DNA of 64,000 nucleotides from Collinsella aerofaciens (GCF_015548375.1 NZ_JADMWW010000005.1:47301-111300); one strand, 5' to 3'. Counted from the first letter of the stretch, positions 8,707-18,785 are shown. A program made the numbers and translations. The notes: a model not told the origin generated them from the sequence alone.

Positions 8707-10204
8707 GAGCTTCTCCTTTGAGCTGTGGCGCTGGCGTTGAGCGGGATGGACACCGCAAGCGTAAAGGGCGGGGCGGCATGGATTTCCAGACAGCCGCCCA
8801 GATCTTGCGCGACATGCCTCATACCTGGGATACCCGTTCCCTCGCGATACGATACGGGTGCAGGCGCGCCGTCGTTTGATACCGTCATGTGGGCAATGGC
8901 ACCGCCATCCGACCCCTCCTGCCACAGGCGCACTTGGACTTGGTGAGCCTGCGCATGCTTGGTGGCATTGGTCGACGCCTCGCGGATAATCTGCAAAAAG
9001 GCGGCAGCGACGTGTGCATCGTCCGGAAGCGATCCATCCACATCGATCTGCACGCTCACCAGGCCAAAGGCATGAACGATATCGCCGAGCTGCTCCGCCG
9101 GCTCGCTGTCGCCACCGCTACGCAGGTCGGCGGCAATCGAGCGCAGCAGCGGGTCAATCTGCTCGAGCGACTTGTCATCCAGACGCCCCTCCTCCAAGTA
9201 TCGATGGAGAATGGACAGGCGCTGCCCGATCACGTCGTGTACGCGGGCGCGCATACGCAGGTAGGCCGCATTGTCGGCAACCTTTTTGACTTCTTCGATC
9301 TGGGCCTGGAGCTCTTGGCCCGCAAGCTCGAGCAGGTGGTTGGCCTGCGCCAGACGGTCGTGGGCATGTGCGTACTCCGTCACGTCCAAGCCGATAATGC
9401 GCTCAAAGGGGCGGCCCGAAACCATAACCTCATCGCACGCGAACAGACGAATCTCGGAGGGGGAAACCTCGACCACCGCACGTGCCTCCCCAAAGCGGTC
9501 CAGGTCGATTCGAACGCGGTTTTTGCTGCTCTCGGGCATCTGCGCACTGAGTTTTCGAAGACCGCCCCACGCATCGCTCATGTCGTGCAGGTCGGTGGGC
9601 ATGTGAAGCTCCACAAGGTTCCTGCGCATGCAGCGATTCATGAGCAGAGGGCGGCCCTTCGAATCCAGATACAGAATGCCGACGGGGATCACGTTAATAG
9701 TCTCGATCGTCGAAAACGCCGTGATGTCCTCCTGGCGGTTGCGCACGTCCATCAAAAGCGCCGCGACGGAGCGGAACAGGAAGAACGCGCCCTCCGCGAT
9801 AAGGACTGCGGGCCACGCCGAACCCATGACGTAAACAACCGGCGGCGTCGCGGCGGCAACAAGCAGCAGCTCAACCATCATGACGGGACGACGATAATGC
9901 ACCATAAGGACTACGCCATAGGCGGCAATCGCGGCGTTGAGCCATAGCAGCGCGCCCGCCGCCTCGGCGACGACATAGAGCGGCGCCACCAGATACGACC
10001 CGCTCGACGCGAACAAGATGACGGCCGAGATAATCAAGTGCAGCACAAGGCTCGACTCATAGACGCAAATCACTTTGCGGTTGTAAGACGAACGACGCGA
10101 TGCGATGCGATGAGCGGAACATGGATGGTCTGCAGGCATGCCACCAAGGCAAAGAGCACATCGAGCGCAACGATCTGGGGAAGGATAAGCGGCATCTGCA
10201 TCAT
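8703..10204 (-). CDS. Sensor histidine kinase (HisKA_3 type), N-terminus in another frame
   Basis: The body has several membrane helices, a linker and coiled coil, the H-box RARVHDVIGQRLS, the N-box EASTNATKHA and the G-box GTGIPGMRHV, so it phosphorylates the LuxR-type regulator downstream. The expected start ATG 10204 overlaps the upstream stop (TGATG) and encodes MMQMPLILPQIVALDVLFAL, a membrane helix, but that frame ends at TGA 10072-10070. The kinase frame resumes one base back at GTG 10073 (GTGA overlap). Either a base is missing in the AAA run (10076-10074), or a 44-residue peptide is coupled to a kinase starting at GTG 10073. Confidence 0.7.
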
Positions 10205-12003
10205 CACTCACCCGCCCGCGGCATCAGCACGATCATACGCAGCTGACCGGCCTCGCCCTCAAGACGATACGCCACGTTACGCCCCTGCAGTGCAACCTCG
10301 AGCTCGTGCGCGGCGGGCGTCTGCGACAAGTCTTCCTCGTCGTTGGAAAAGAGTGTGGCACGCAGCTCCACGCTGCACGAATCGTGTTCGCTCAGATGGT
10401 ACATGAGTGCCGGATGATCGGTGGTGTAGGCGAAAAACGCAAAGTCATACACGCAGTCGTACAGCGCGCTTACCGTACTGGCATGCATCGGACGCTGTAT
10501 GGCGATGATCGAAGCGCAGTCGACATCGATGGTGCGCAAGTCACTTGCCAGCTCGTTGGCAATGAGTTGGATGCGATCGCGGTCAAATCCGCTTTCCCCA
10601 TGCTGCGCCAACGTGAGCGAGCCCTTGCGTTTGCAATAGGCGACGAGCATCTTGGCACATTGCAGCATGCGATAGCGCTCATGCGAGGATGCCTCATCGG
10701 TTAACGGCGGCAGCGAGCCCAGCAGCCCATACATCTCATCGAGCGCGCGGGCAAGCGCCTGGTCGACATCTTTGACCAGCAAGGCCTCGGCCTCCTGGTC
10801 GGCAAGATGCGTCTTAAGATCGTAGTCGGTCGTAAGTAGCTCGTTTTGGCGCTGCAATTCCATGCGCCGGTACGCCAGCTCGCGATTGAGCTCGTTGAGC
10901 TCCGATACGTCTTGGGCGAGCAATGCCGATCCGCCTAGCAGTGGGAAGGCGCGGTACATCACATCGGGATCGGACGCCACGGTAAAGGCGTGGGCATGCC
11001 CGTGCTCCTGAGCGCGCAGCTCTTCGCGCACACCCGCCGGAATCGGCTTTGATACCGGCGTGGCATAGACTTCCTGCAGGTCGCGCGTTATAACTTTAAG
11101 ATCGAGCGGCAGGGTGGCGAAAATGTTGGCAATGCCGTGGTACGACGGAATGACGCCGCAATCGAGGCAAATCTCGAGCGTCACCACGCACAGCACGCAA
11201 TAGACGAGCGAAAAGTTGAGCTTCCATGCCCAAGGCACGCGCAGGGCGTACGAAATGGCAAAGAACGCGCCGCCCAGCAGCACGAGTGCCGCCGTGCCCG
11301 AAAAACGTCGGATACGGAAGGACGATGACCGACCCACCAAAATGAAAAAGGCGACAAAGTTAAAGGCCGTCCATATCAGAACGGCAAAATAGCCCCAGCC
11401 GTACGTGTAATCGTTACTCCAGGTTTCACTCGAGCGATCGAAATGAAAGACCTGTTGGTGAAAATCGTTGGTAAGCACAAACCCAATGAGCAGGATGGCC
11501 GCGATCCACAGGGCTGTGCGGTAGCGGCGACCCGCACGATGTTGCTCCAACCCTGCAAGGCGCAGGCCGCACAGCTGGTAGAGGAGCGGAATGAGCGTCA
11601 TGGGCACGTAGTACAGGTACCACAGCACGGTGGCATAGAACGGCGTGAACGACTTGTACTTGAGGATGACCTCGATCATCCACAAGGCGCTGATGGTGGC
11701 AACGGCAACGAGGCGCCGGCGCAAGACGTAATCCAGACAGCGCAGATAGACCAGCACACCCCAGATTGAGAACGCGACGGCAGCGAGGAGCAGCGGAATC
11801 GAGCTCGAATGGATAAGCCCGTCCACGACTTCTTTGGACACCTCGTTATAGATGGGCACGGTGTTGGAGAGCTTGGGATCGGAAGCGAATGACGCCGGCA
11901 AGACCGCCAAAAGCAGAAGAAACAGTGCGGTTATGACGCCGGCAATGACGAAGGCGCGGCGACGGTACACCAGGTGCGTTATGCCAACGAGGAATCGCGG
12001 CAT
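10204..12003 (-). CDS. 7TM-histidine-kinase-like sensor with degenerate catalytic region
   Basis: About 599 residues from ATG 12003, which is followed closely by the first membrane helix; an in-frame ATG at 12087 is an alternative. About eight hydrophobic helices fill the first 270 residues, as in the 7TM N-terminal region of histidine kinases. A PAS-like piece and a coiled coil follow (ELNELNRELAYRRMELQRQN). The last 170 residues occupy the place of the kinase core, but I see no clear phospho-acceptor H-box or glycine-rich ATP lid. It is probably a sensor partner or decoy for the kinase it overlaps. First gene of a three-gene signalling operon. Confidence 0.6.
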   Translation of the reverse strand: MPRFLVGITHLVYRRRAFVIAGVITALFLLLLAVLPASFASDPKLSNTVPIYNEVSKEVVDGLIHSSSIPLLLAAVAFSIWGVLVYLRCLDYVLRRRLVAVATISALWMIEVILKYKSFTPFYATVLWYLYYVPMTLIPLLYQLCGLRLAGLEQHRAGRRYRTALWIAAILLIGFVLTNDFHQQVFHFDRSSETWSNDYTYGWGYFAVLIWTAFNFVAFFILVGRSSSFRIRRFSGTAALVLLGGAFFAISYALRVPWAWKLNFSLVYCVLCVVTLEICLDCGVIPSYHGIANIFATLPLDLKVITRDLQEVYATPVSKPIPAGVREELRAQEHGHAHAFTVASDPDVMYRAFPLLGGSALLAQDVSELNELNRELAYRRMELQRQNELLTTDYDLKTHLADQEAEALLVKDVDQALARALDEMYGLLGSLPPLTDEASSHERYRMLQCAKMLVAYCKRKGSLTLAQHGESGFDRDRIQLIANELASDLRTIDVDCASIIAIQRPMHASTVSALYDCVYDFAFFAYTTDHPALMYHLSEHDSCSVELRATLFSNDEEDLSQTPAAHELEVALQGRNVAYRLEGEAGQLRMIVLMPRAGE

Positions 12004-12153
12004 GGCTAAGAGCCTGCCGCCCCTGGGATCCGCCACCGGCGCGGATCGGGCGGCCGCATGGCCGATATGTCGCTCGCGGGTACCCATAGTGCTTTTAGTG
12101 TACCGACAGGCAGGCTCAAAAAACGGGCCGCATGTCCCAAAATCCGTAGACGG

Positions 12154-12194
12154 CAAAGCGCCCGACGAGCACAAACTGCTCGCCGGGCGCTTTG
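12154..12194. terminator. Hairpin terminator between signalling operon and GH1 gene
   Basis: Arms 12154-12171 and 12177-12194 form an 18-bp stem with one G-U type mismatch (CAAAGCGCCCG / CGGGCGCTTTG ends) and a short loop. A-rich left and T-rich right ends allow use in both directions. Confidence 0.7.
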
Positions 12195-12214
12195 GTTAGG
12201 AGACTATGATTGCC

Positions 12215-12235
12215 GGGAAAGCCTAGGACAGGTCT
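12215..12235. repeat. Duplicated 3' end of the GH1 gene
   Basis: The 21 bases here match 12343-12363, the end of the GH1 gene, with two differences. Read on the minus strand, both encode Asp-Leu-Ser/Ala and a TAG stop. It looks like a vestige of a duplicated or deleted paralogue on the far side of the structured element. Confidence 0.55.
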
Positions 12236-12248
12236 GTAAGATTTGAGT

Positions 12249-13793
<1,545 letters not shown>

Positions 13794-13925
13794 TCACACG
13801 CTGCTTGTCGTGGTTTCAGTATCCCCGTAAACGGGGCGCCACCCAACGACAACAACGCAGGTCGACACTTCTTTTCGCACGCAGGCGCCCAGCAGCCGCC
13901 CGAGCCTGACACTTTCTGATACCCA

Positions 13926-13960
13926 ACCACCAAAAAGAGGACAGGCACCTTTGTGGTGGT
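13926..13960. repeat. ACCACC...GGTGGT hairpin repeat, copy 1
   Basis: Arms ACCACCAAAAAG and CTTTGTGGTGGT surround GGACAGGCAC. A near-identical copy lies at 16925-16959, in both cases just before a TTGTCTC palindrome and a DUF4867 3' end. Confidence 0.75.
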
Positions 13961-13993
13961 TTGGACCCGAGAGATAGTCCGCTCCGCCGGTTT

Positions 13994-14130
13994 GTCTCAA
14001 TCTGTAACAGTTAGACCGTTAAAACCGAGCCTGGTGTTACAGATCGAGATTTTCGGGCAGCCCCCTGCAGTTTGTCTCGTTCTGTAACAGGAAAAGACGA
14101 TTTAGCCTGCTAGATGTTACAGAACGAGAC
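13994..14130. repeat. TGTCTC...GAGACA palindromes, two tandem copies
   Basis: Copy A (13994-14050) has arms GTCTCAATCTGTAAC / GTTACAGATCGAGAT. Copy B (14074-14130) has perfect 15-nt arms GTCTCGTTCTGTAAC / GTTACAGAACGAGAC with a 27-nt interior. A third copy is at 16972-17028. The interval 13782-14177 otherwise holds only the GH1 promoter region and a DUF4867 remnant. Confidence 0.85.
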
Positions 14131-14141
14131 AGAAGGTCCCG

Positions 14142-14177
14142 GTCTTCGTTGATGTCGAGGTTCTTTTCGATGAGCCC
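14142..14177 (-). pseudogene. 3' remnant of a DUF4867 gene, left of IS110
   Basis: On the minus strand this encodes GLIEKNLDINED, matching GLIGKNLDITCD at the C-terminus of the intact DUF4867 protein (17035-17679). The matching upstream codons (VEGGF) lie on the other side of the IS110 element at 15729-15743. Only about 20 codons of the gene remain; its own stop is lost and the frame runs on into the palindromic repeats. Confidence 0.75.
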
Positions 14178-14189
14178 CATTACAGTCAG

Positions 14190-14445
14190 AAATGAGCTAT
14201 TCGATACCCCGTTGATGCATTTCCCCGGTGTCGGATACGATTCAAGCAAGCCCGAAAGGGCCGCCGATCGGGCGCCCGCGTACGGCCGTCTGCCCCTGCC
14301 CCGTAGAGGGCCCGGGGGGTGTTGCCGACGCGGGCGTCGCCGTTTCAGACGACTGATAGGAAACTGCCGGACCTCAGGGAAGATGGCCACAGCCAGGTAA
14401 TGTGGGTGTCGCGGGAAACGGCTTCCGATCGACCGACGATTGGAG
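14190..14445 (+). ncRNA. Candidate IS110 bridge RNA region, copy 1
   Basis: The 5' non-coding part of the element is GC-rich, foldable and conserved in blocks with the second IS110: CCCTGCCCCGTAGAGGGC (from 14294), GTGTTGCCG, CGACTGATAG and GTAATGTGGGTGTCGC. IS110 elements of the IS621 type encode a bridge RNA here that pairs with donor and target DNA. The RNA ends and guide loops are not determined. Confidence 0.55.
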
Positions 14446-14451
14446 GATACC

Positions 14452-15618
14452 ATGGCCGATAACGCAGCGCCCGCGAGGAGAGCCGTCCTCGGGCTCGACG
14501 TCGGGAAGGCCTCCCACTGGGCCTGCATGCTCACCCGGGACGGGGAGGTCGCCGTCAACCGCCCCGTCGCGAACTCCGAGCATGAGCTCGACAGACTGTT
14601 CTCGCAGGTCGAAGAGGGGACCCTAGTCGTCGTGGACCAGGTCCGCAACATCGGCGCCCTGCCCATATCCAGGGCCAGGAGGGCCGGGCTCGACGTCGCC
14701 TACCTGCCCGGCATCGCGGCACATCAGGCCTCCAGGATGTTCGCCGGCGACGCCAAGACCGACGAGCGAGACGCCCACGTGATCGCCAGGACCGCCATGG
14801 GCCTGCCCGACGCGCTGCTGCCGGTCCCGGAACGCGACGGGAGCCTCGAGGCCGCGAGGTCGCTCGCCTCGCAGCGCGACCACATGGTGACGTGCGCCAC
14901 GAGGGACAAGAACCGGCTGCGCTCCATCCTCTTGGAATCCTGCCCGGCGTTCGAGGCCCTGGTGGACCCCTCGGACCCGAAGTGGCTGCGTGTCCTCGCC
15001 CGCCTCGGCGGCGCCTGGGGCGTGGCGGACGCGGGGAGGGCGTCGTTCTCCGCGCTCATGCGGGGCGCGGGCGGACCGGCGCGCACGGACGCCTGGACGG
15101 CGATAACCTCATCGACGAGGCCTCCCGAGGTCATGGTGAGGGCCGAGAACCCGCAGGTGAAGATGCTTGCAAGGCGTATATCGGAGGCGATGGAGGAGGC
15201 ATCGCGCCTCGACGCCGAGATCGCGTCCCTGCTCGAGTCGGACGACACCTACGCGTGCCTGCTGACGATCCCTGGCATCGGCCCGAGGACGGCGTCGGAG
15301 CTGACGATAGCGATCGACATATCGTCGTTTCCCGACCACGACCACCTGGCCTCGTACTGCGGCATCGCCCCGAGGAACCGCAGGTCCGGGACCTCGATAG
15401 CGTCGGTGGCGGCGTCGAGGCAGGGAAACAAGAGGCTGAAGAACCTGCTCATATTCTCATGCAACTCGCTGACGAGGAGCGCGAACAGGTTCGGCGAGTA
15501 CTACCGCGCGTGCAGGGGCCGCGGGATGTGCCACGGCGAGGCGCTGAAGGCGGTCGCGAGGAAGAGGCTGAAGGTAATCTACGCGGTCATGCGGGACAAG
15601 GCCCCCTACGCGGCCTAG
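14452..15618 (+). CDS. IS110-family transposase (DEDD recombinase)
   Basis: A 388-residue transposase. The N-terminal RuvC-like DEDD domain starts with GLDVGKASHWACML (Asp near 16) and includes VVVDQVRNIGALP and GDAKTDERDAHVIART. The C-terminal Tnp_20 domain contains the helix-hairpin-helix TIPGIGPRTASEL, the Ser-containing RRSGTSIAS and KNLLIFSCNSL. The start is ATG 14452, seven bases after GGAGG; an upstream ATG at 14440 lies inside the Shine-Dalgarno region. The gene looks intact. Confidence 0.9.
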   Translation: MADNAAPARRAVLGLDVGKASHWACMLTRDGEVAVNRPVANSEHELDRLFSQVEEGTLVVVDQVRNIGALPISRARRAGLDVAYLPGIAAHQASRMFAGDAKTDERDAHVIARTAMGLPDALLPVPERDGSLEAARSLASQRDHMVTCATRDKNRLRSILLESCPAFEALVDPSDPKWLRVLARLGGAWGVADAGRASFSALMRGAGGPARTDAWTAITSSTRPPEVMVRAENPQVKMLARRISEAMEEASRLDAEIASLLESDDTYACLLTIPGIGPRTASELTIAIDISSFPDHDHLASYCGIAPRNRRSGTSIASVAASRQGNKRLKNLLIFSCNSLTRSANRFGEYYRACRGRGMCHGEALKAVARKRLKVIYAVMRDKAPYAA

Positions 15619-15728
15619 CCCCGCAAAAATGAAAGAGAGCTGCCGCGCCGATGGGCTGGCGCCAGCATGGAGAGAATCTAGGTAGCTCAACGGAGAAAAC
15701 CGTTGACAAAACTATAGGAACACCCCCC

Positions 15729-15743
15729 TGAAGCCGCCCTCGA
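15729..15743 (-). pseudogene. DUF4867 remnant, right of IS110
   Basis: Minus-strand codons VEGGF correspond to AEGGY just before GLI in the intact DUF4867 protein. An in-frame TGA lies a few codons upstream, so the rest of the gene is gone. It marks the other side of the insertion site. Confidence 0.5.
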
Positions 15744-15762
15744 CCAGTAGTCAATTTGACTG

Positions 15763-15799
15763 AATAGGAAAAAAAGGAAAAAATAGGAAAAAAAGGAAA
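15763..15799 (+). repeat. A-rich tandem duplication before ATPase gene
   Basis: The 18-mer AATAGGAAAAAAAGGAAA occurs twice with a 19-base period. It leads directly into the AAGGAG ribosome binding site of the AAA ATPase gene. It may raise translation or allow phase-variable expression by slippage. Confidence 0.7.
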
Positions 15800-15807
15800 G
15801 GAGACTT

Positions 15808-16914
15808 ATGACTGAAACCATCTTCTCCCCTTCATTTGGAAATCGCCCATCCTATCTCGTTGGGCGAGGAAATGTAATTTCAACATTCATCTCCGGCCTT
15901 GAACAGGAGCCGGGCAATCGAGACCGCGCCATGCTCATGCTCGGCCAGCGAGGAAGCGGCAAGACGGTTCTCCTGTGGGAGCTCGCCGATCGCGCTCGCA
16001 AGCTTGGCTTCGTCGTCGCCACGCCCACCGTTGCCTCCGAGGACATGCTCGAGCGCATTGTTGAAAAAATCCAAGAGGCGGGCGAGCCCTATGCCAACAA
16101 ACGCCATCTCCCTAAACTCACGGGCGGCAGCCTGAGCGTCTTCGGTTTCTCAGCCGGCCTTGAGTTCACGCACGATGTGCAGGAAACCAAGAGTTTCCAG
16201 TTCAAGCTCACGCAACTGGCGCGCAAACTAACCGAGCAAGGACATGGCATCCTCATCCTCATCGATGAGCTTCAGGCTAATTCGCCCGAGATCAGACAAC
16301 TTGTCACCGCTTATCAAGAACTCGTCGGCGAGAGACTCAACGTCGCACTCGTTATGGCGGGCCTTCCGGGAGCGGTCTCGGCGACGCTCAATGACCGCGT
16401 GCTGACGTTTCTCAACCGCGCTCGCAAAGTCACACTCGAACCGCTTTCAGTCGGAGACGTCGACACCTATTACCAGCGGGCTTTCGAAGAACTCGACCTT
16501 GATATCCCAAGCGATCTTCGACTAGATGCCGCTCGCGCAACCCAGGGCTCGCCCTACATGTTGCAGCTCATCGGTTACAACATCGCCAATCGTTGCCAGG
16601 CAGGAGAACGCGCAACACGAGAGCTAGTCGACGGAGCCATCGAGGCGTCAAAGGTCGATTTCGAAAACGATGTGTGCGAGACGACGCTCGCCGCGCTCTC
16701 GGACCAAGACGTTGCGTTTCTTGCCGCAATGGCGGATGACGAAGACACCGTGTCGCGCATTTCTGATGTAGCCGAGCGCATGTCGGTCACACCCGACTAC
16801 GCACAAAAGTATCGCCGGCGCCTTATCGACGCCGGCGTAATCGAACAGGCCCGCCGCGGGTACGTGCGCTTCGCCGTTCCCTATATGGCTGACTACCTGC
16901 GAAGTCAGCTGTAG
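15808..16914 (+). CDS. AAA ATPase, ORC/Cdc6-like STAND-type
   Basis: A 368-residue cytoplasmic ATPase. Walker A is GQRGSGKT (46-53) and Walker B ILILIDELQA (near 150). A sensor region and a C-terminal winged-helix-like segment (RISDVAERMSVTPDYAQKYR) follow. Such solitary ATPases are common in actinobacteria, sometimes with toxin-antitoxin or defence genes, but no partner is next to this one. AAGGAGACTT precedes the ATG. Its role is unknown. Confidence 0.75.
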   Translation: MTETIFSPSFGNRPSYLVGRGNVISTFISGLEQEPGNRDRAMLMLGQRGSGKTVLLWELADRARKLGFVVATPTVASEDMLERIVEKIQEAGEPYANKRHLPKLTGGSLSVFGFSAGLEFTHDVQETKSFQFKLTQLARKLTEQGHGILILIDELQANSPEIRQLVTAYQELVGERLNVALVMAGLPGAVSATLNDRVLTFLNRARKVTLEPLSVGDVDTYYQRAFEELDLDIPSDLRLDAARATQGSPYMLQLIGYNIANRCQAGERATRELVDGAIEASKVDFENDVCETTLAALSDQDVAFLAAMADDEDTVSRISDVAERMSVTPDYAQKYRRRLIDAGVIEQARRGYVRFAVPYMADYLRSQL

Positions 16915-16924
16915 CCGCAGACAA

Positions 16925-17028
16925 ACCACCACAAAGGGGGCAGGCACCTTTGTGGTGGTTCGGGCCGGTTTGTCTTGATCTGTAACAGGAAGAGACGATT
17001 TTGCCTGCTAGATGTTACAGATTGAGAC
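16925..17028. repeat. Hairpin repeat plus TGTCTC palindrome, third copy
   Basis: 16925-16959 has arms ACCACCACAAAGG / CCTTTGTGGTGGT. 16972-17028 has arms GTCTTGATCTGTAAC / GTTACAGATTGAGAC and the same interior (AGAGACGATTTTGCCTGCTAG) as the copy at 14074. The pair lies just downstream of the DUF4867 stop, as it does beside the remnant, so this 3' flank was duplicated with the gene. Confidence 0.85.
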
Positions 17029-17034
17029 AATACC

Positions 17035-17679
17035 CTAGTCGCAGGTGATGTCGAGGTTCTTGCCGATGAGGCCTACGTAGCCGCCTTCGGCTGCTTTGGG
17101 GCTATCGGCGTGGCAGAGGACCCACTTGTCGGCCTTCCAGTAGCAGTAGCTATCACCGGCGGCGGGCATATCGGCTGCGGCCTCGGGGCGCGGGCCGTTG
17201 GTGCCGGCGGGCAGCGCGACCATCACTTGGAAGCCGTCGTCGTCGACCATACACGGCGTGTAGTGGAGCGTCGTGGCGTAGACCTCGACGAGCGTGCCGG
17301 CCGGCGCGCGGAAGGCCTTGACCCGCGCGGTGTCGAGCTTGCCGTCGACGATCTGCTCGCGCTTGGCCAGCAGCAGGATAAAGTCGCGGGCACCCAGGTT
17401 GAACTCGCTGGCGCGGTGATACTCCAGGCAGTTGAGCTTCGTGTTGTGGCCGTTGCACCAGCCCAGCTGGAAGGGGCGGCCGCCGTACATGAGCAGACCG
17501 AGCGTATCGGCGCCTTCGACCTGCTCCAGCTCGGGCGCGGAGGCCACATACTTGCTACCCTCGGGGATGGGCGTGGCGGAAAGCGCCTCGACGAGCGGGG
17601 CGGCCAGGCTCGAGGGTACGTCGTCCCACACGCGGCCGTAGGACTTGAACTCGGGATCGGTAACAGAGTAGATATGCAT
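17035..17679 (-). CDS. DUF4867 family protein
   Basis: A 214-residue protein resembling DUF4867, a cupin-like family often found among sugar-catabolism genes. Conserved stretches include GWCNGHNTKLNCLEYHR (residues 80-97) with His residues that could bind metal, and APAGTLVEVYATTLHYTP. There is no signal peptide. A weak tandem -10 (TATATAGT) lies at about 17705 and AGGAG precedes the ATG. A paralogue was cut by IS110 3 kb away. A sugar-isomerase or sugar-binding role is only a guess from neighbours. Confidence 0.6.
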   Translation of the reverse strand: MHIYSVTDPEFKSYGRVWDDVPSSLAAPLVEALSATPIPEGSKYVASAPELEQVEGADTLGLLMYGGRPFQLGWCNGHNTKLNCLEYHRASEFNLGARDFILLLAKREQIVDGKLDTARVKAFRAPAGTLVEVYATTLHYTPCMVDDDGFQVMVALPAGTNGPRPEAAADMPAAGDSYCYWKADKWVLCHADSPKAAEGGYVGLIGKNLDITCD

Positions 17680-17804
17680 GTTCGCTCCTGTTCGTAAATG
17701 TGACTATATAAACATTCTAGAACATTAGCCGTCTTTTGATGGAGTCAATACCGCAAACAACACGCACCAGAGTCACATGGGCAAAAGGGCGGCGTGTATT
17801 TTAC

Positions 17805-18785
17805 TTAGCCGAGATAGCCCTTAAGGAACTCAATGACACCCGAGCACCAGTGATCAGTTTCCGGCGCATGAGGTTTCATTAACGCATGTCCTCCTTCTGG
17901 ATACACAATCTCCTCGTGGTGCACCCCAGCCGCATCCAGTGCGTCAACCATCTTTCCGAGATTGCCGGGCGATACGACATCATCGTCGGCGCATTGCCAA
18001 AGATATGTCGGCGGATACCGTTCCCACACATGTTGATCAATGCAGAAATCATCAATCGCATCGTGCCCAGCTCCACCGCACACCGAATCAAGAAATCTAT
18101 GGTCTGACGCACATTCGGACTCATGAAGGTCAATCGGGGCGTAACACAGAACCAAAGCTTTTGGCGGCTCGCATCCGTAAGATGCAAACCCCTTGTTATC
18201 CGTCCCCCACTCGGCGGTCAAATGCGCGCCAGCGGAAAAACCGATAACCGCATATTTTTTGTCCACATTAAATCGCGTTGAATTCTCGAGGACAAAACGG
18301 ACTGCGCGATTAAGGTCATCGATCGGACGCGGCATCAGCGGCTCGACCCTCACCCTGTATGACAACACAAACACGTTATAGCCCGCATCGTTGAGCTCGG
18401 GAGCAACGGGAAAACCTTCCATTTGGTGACAAACGCTCTGATAGCCCCCACCCGAAATCGCGATAACGAATGGCGCCCCCGGTCGCCCCGGAAAGAAAAA
18501 CAGCTTTGCGTTGCGCCGGGTCGGATCGCGAATACAATCGGCTTCATCCCAAATATCGTATGCAACCTGCCTCCCGTCATCCGCAAGCTCAACAATCCGA
18601 TTCAACCCGCGCAGAACACGAGTAACTTCATACGGATTAGTGTCGGAATTCAAATGGGCCGCGATGGGCTTATTCCACATGCGCTCCCAAGTTGAAGGTC
18701 GGCAAAGCATGAGATGCTCACCGAACCCAGCGAACTCAGGAAGAAGTGCGATTTCTCCAAATGTCATATCGGCAGTAATTGTCAT
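17805..18785 (-). CDS. alpha/beta hydrolase (carboxylesterase/acetylesterase-like)
   Basis: A 326-residue esterase of the BD-FAE/acetyl-xylan-esterase-like group. The oxyanion region is ISGGGYQSVCHQ (near 117), the nucleophile elbow GFSAGAH (near 181), with an Asp in CADDDV and a His in GGHALMKP near the end. It is cytoplasmic. It is the last gene of the beta-glucoside PTS operon, about 100 bp after the EIIBC gene, so it may de-acetylate imported phospho-glycosides. Codons are less GC-rich than neighbours, as in the whole 17.8-21.2 kb block. TTGGAG precedes the ATG. Confidence 0.75.
   Translation of the reverse strand: MTITADMTFGEIALLPEFAGFGEHLMLCRPSTWERMWNKPIAAHLNSDTNPYEVTRVLRGLNRIVELADDGRQVAYDIWDEADCIRDPTRRNAKLFFFPGRPGAPFVIAISGGGYQSVCHQMEGFPVAPELNDAGYNVFVLSYRVRVEPLMPRPIDDLNRAVRFVLENSTRFNVDKKYAVIGFSAGAHLTAEWGTDNKGFASYGCEPPKALVLCYAPIDLHESECASDHRFLDSVCGGAGHDAIDDFCIDQHVWERYPPTYLWQCADDDVVSPGNLGKMVDALDAAGVHHEEIVYPEGGHALMKPHAPETDHWCSGVIEFLKGYLG

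Larger units (their letters stand above)
14178..15722 (+). mobile_element. IS110-family insertion sequence, copy 1
   Basis: A 1.5-kb element without terminal inverted repeats, as expected of IS110. The left end CATTACAGT and right end GTTGACAAAACTATAGGAAC match the ends of the second element (21944-23472). The dinucleotide CA can be placed at both ends of both copies and may be the core. A 270-base non-coding left end precedes the transposase. It splits a DUF4867 gene remnant. Confidence 0.8.

Noticed and set aside
10073..10211. GTG 10211 as the kinase start
   Set aside because: The extension has a Cys/Ser-rich sequence without conserved features, and the TGATG-coupled ATG in another frame encodes a membrane helix.
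14178..15722. Terminal inverted repeats and a target duplication for the IS110 elements
   Set aside because: The ends of the two copies agree, but left and right ends are not complementary, as normal for IS110; the C-rich flank makes any duplication ambiguous.
13926..17028. CRISPR array, because of repeated palindromes
   Set aside because: Copies are not evenly spaced, there are no unique spacers of constant length, and no cas gene is near.
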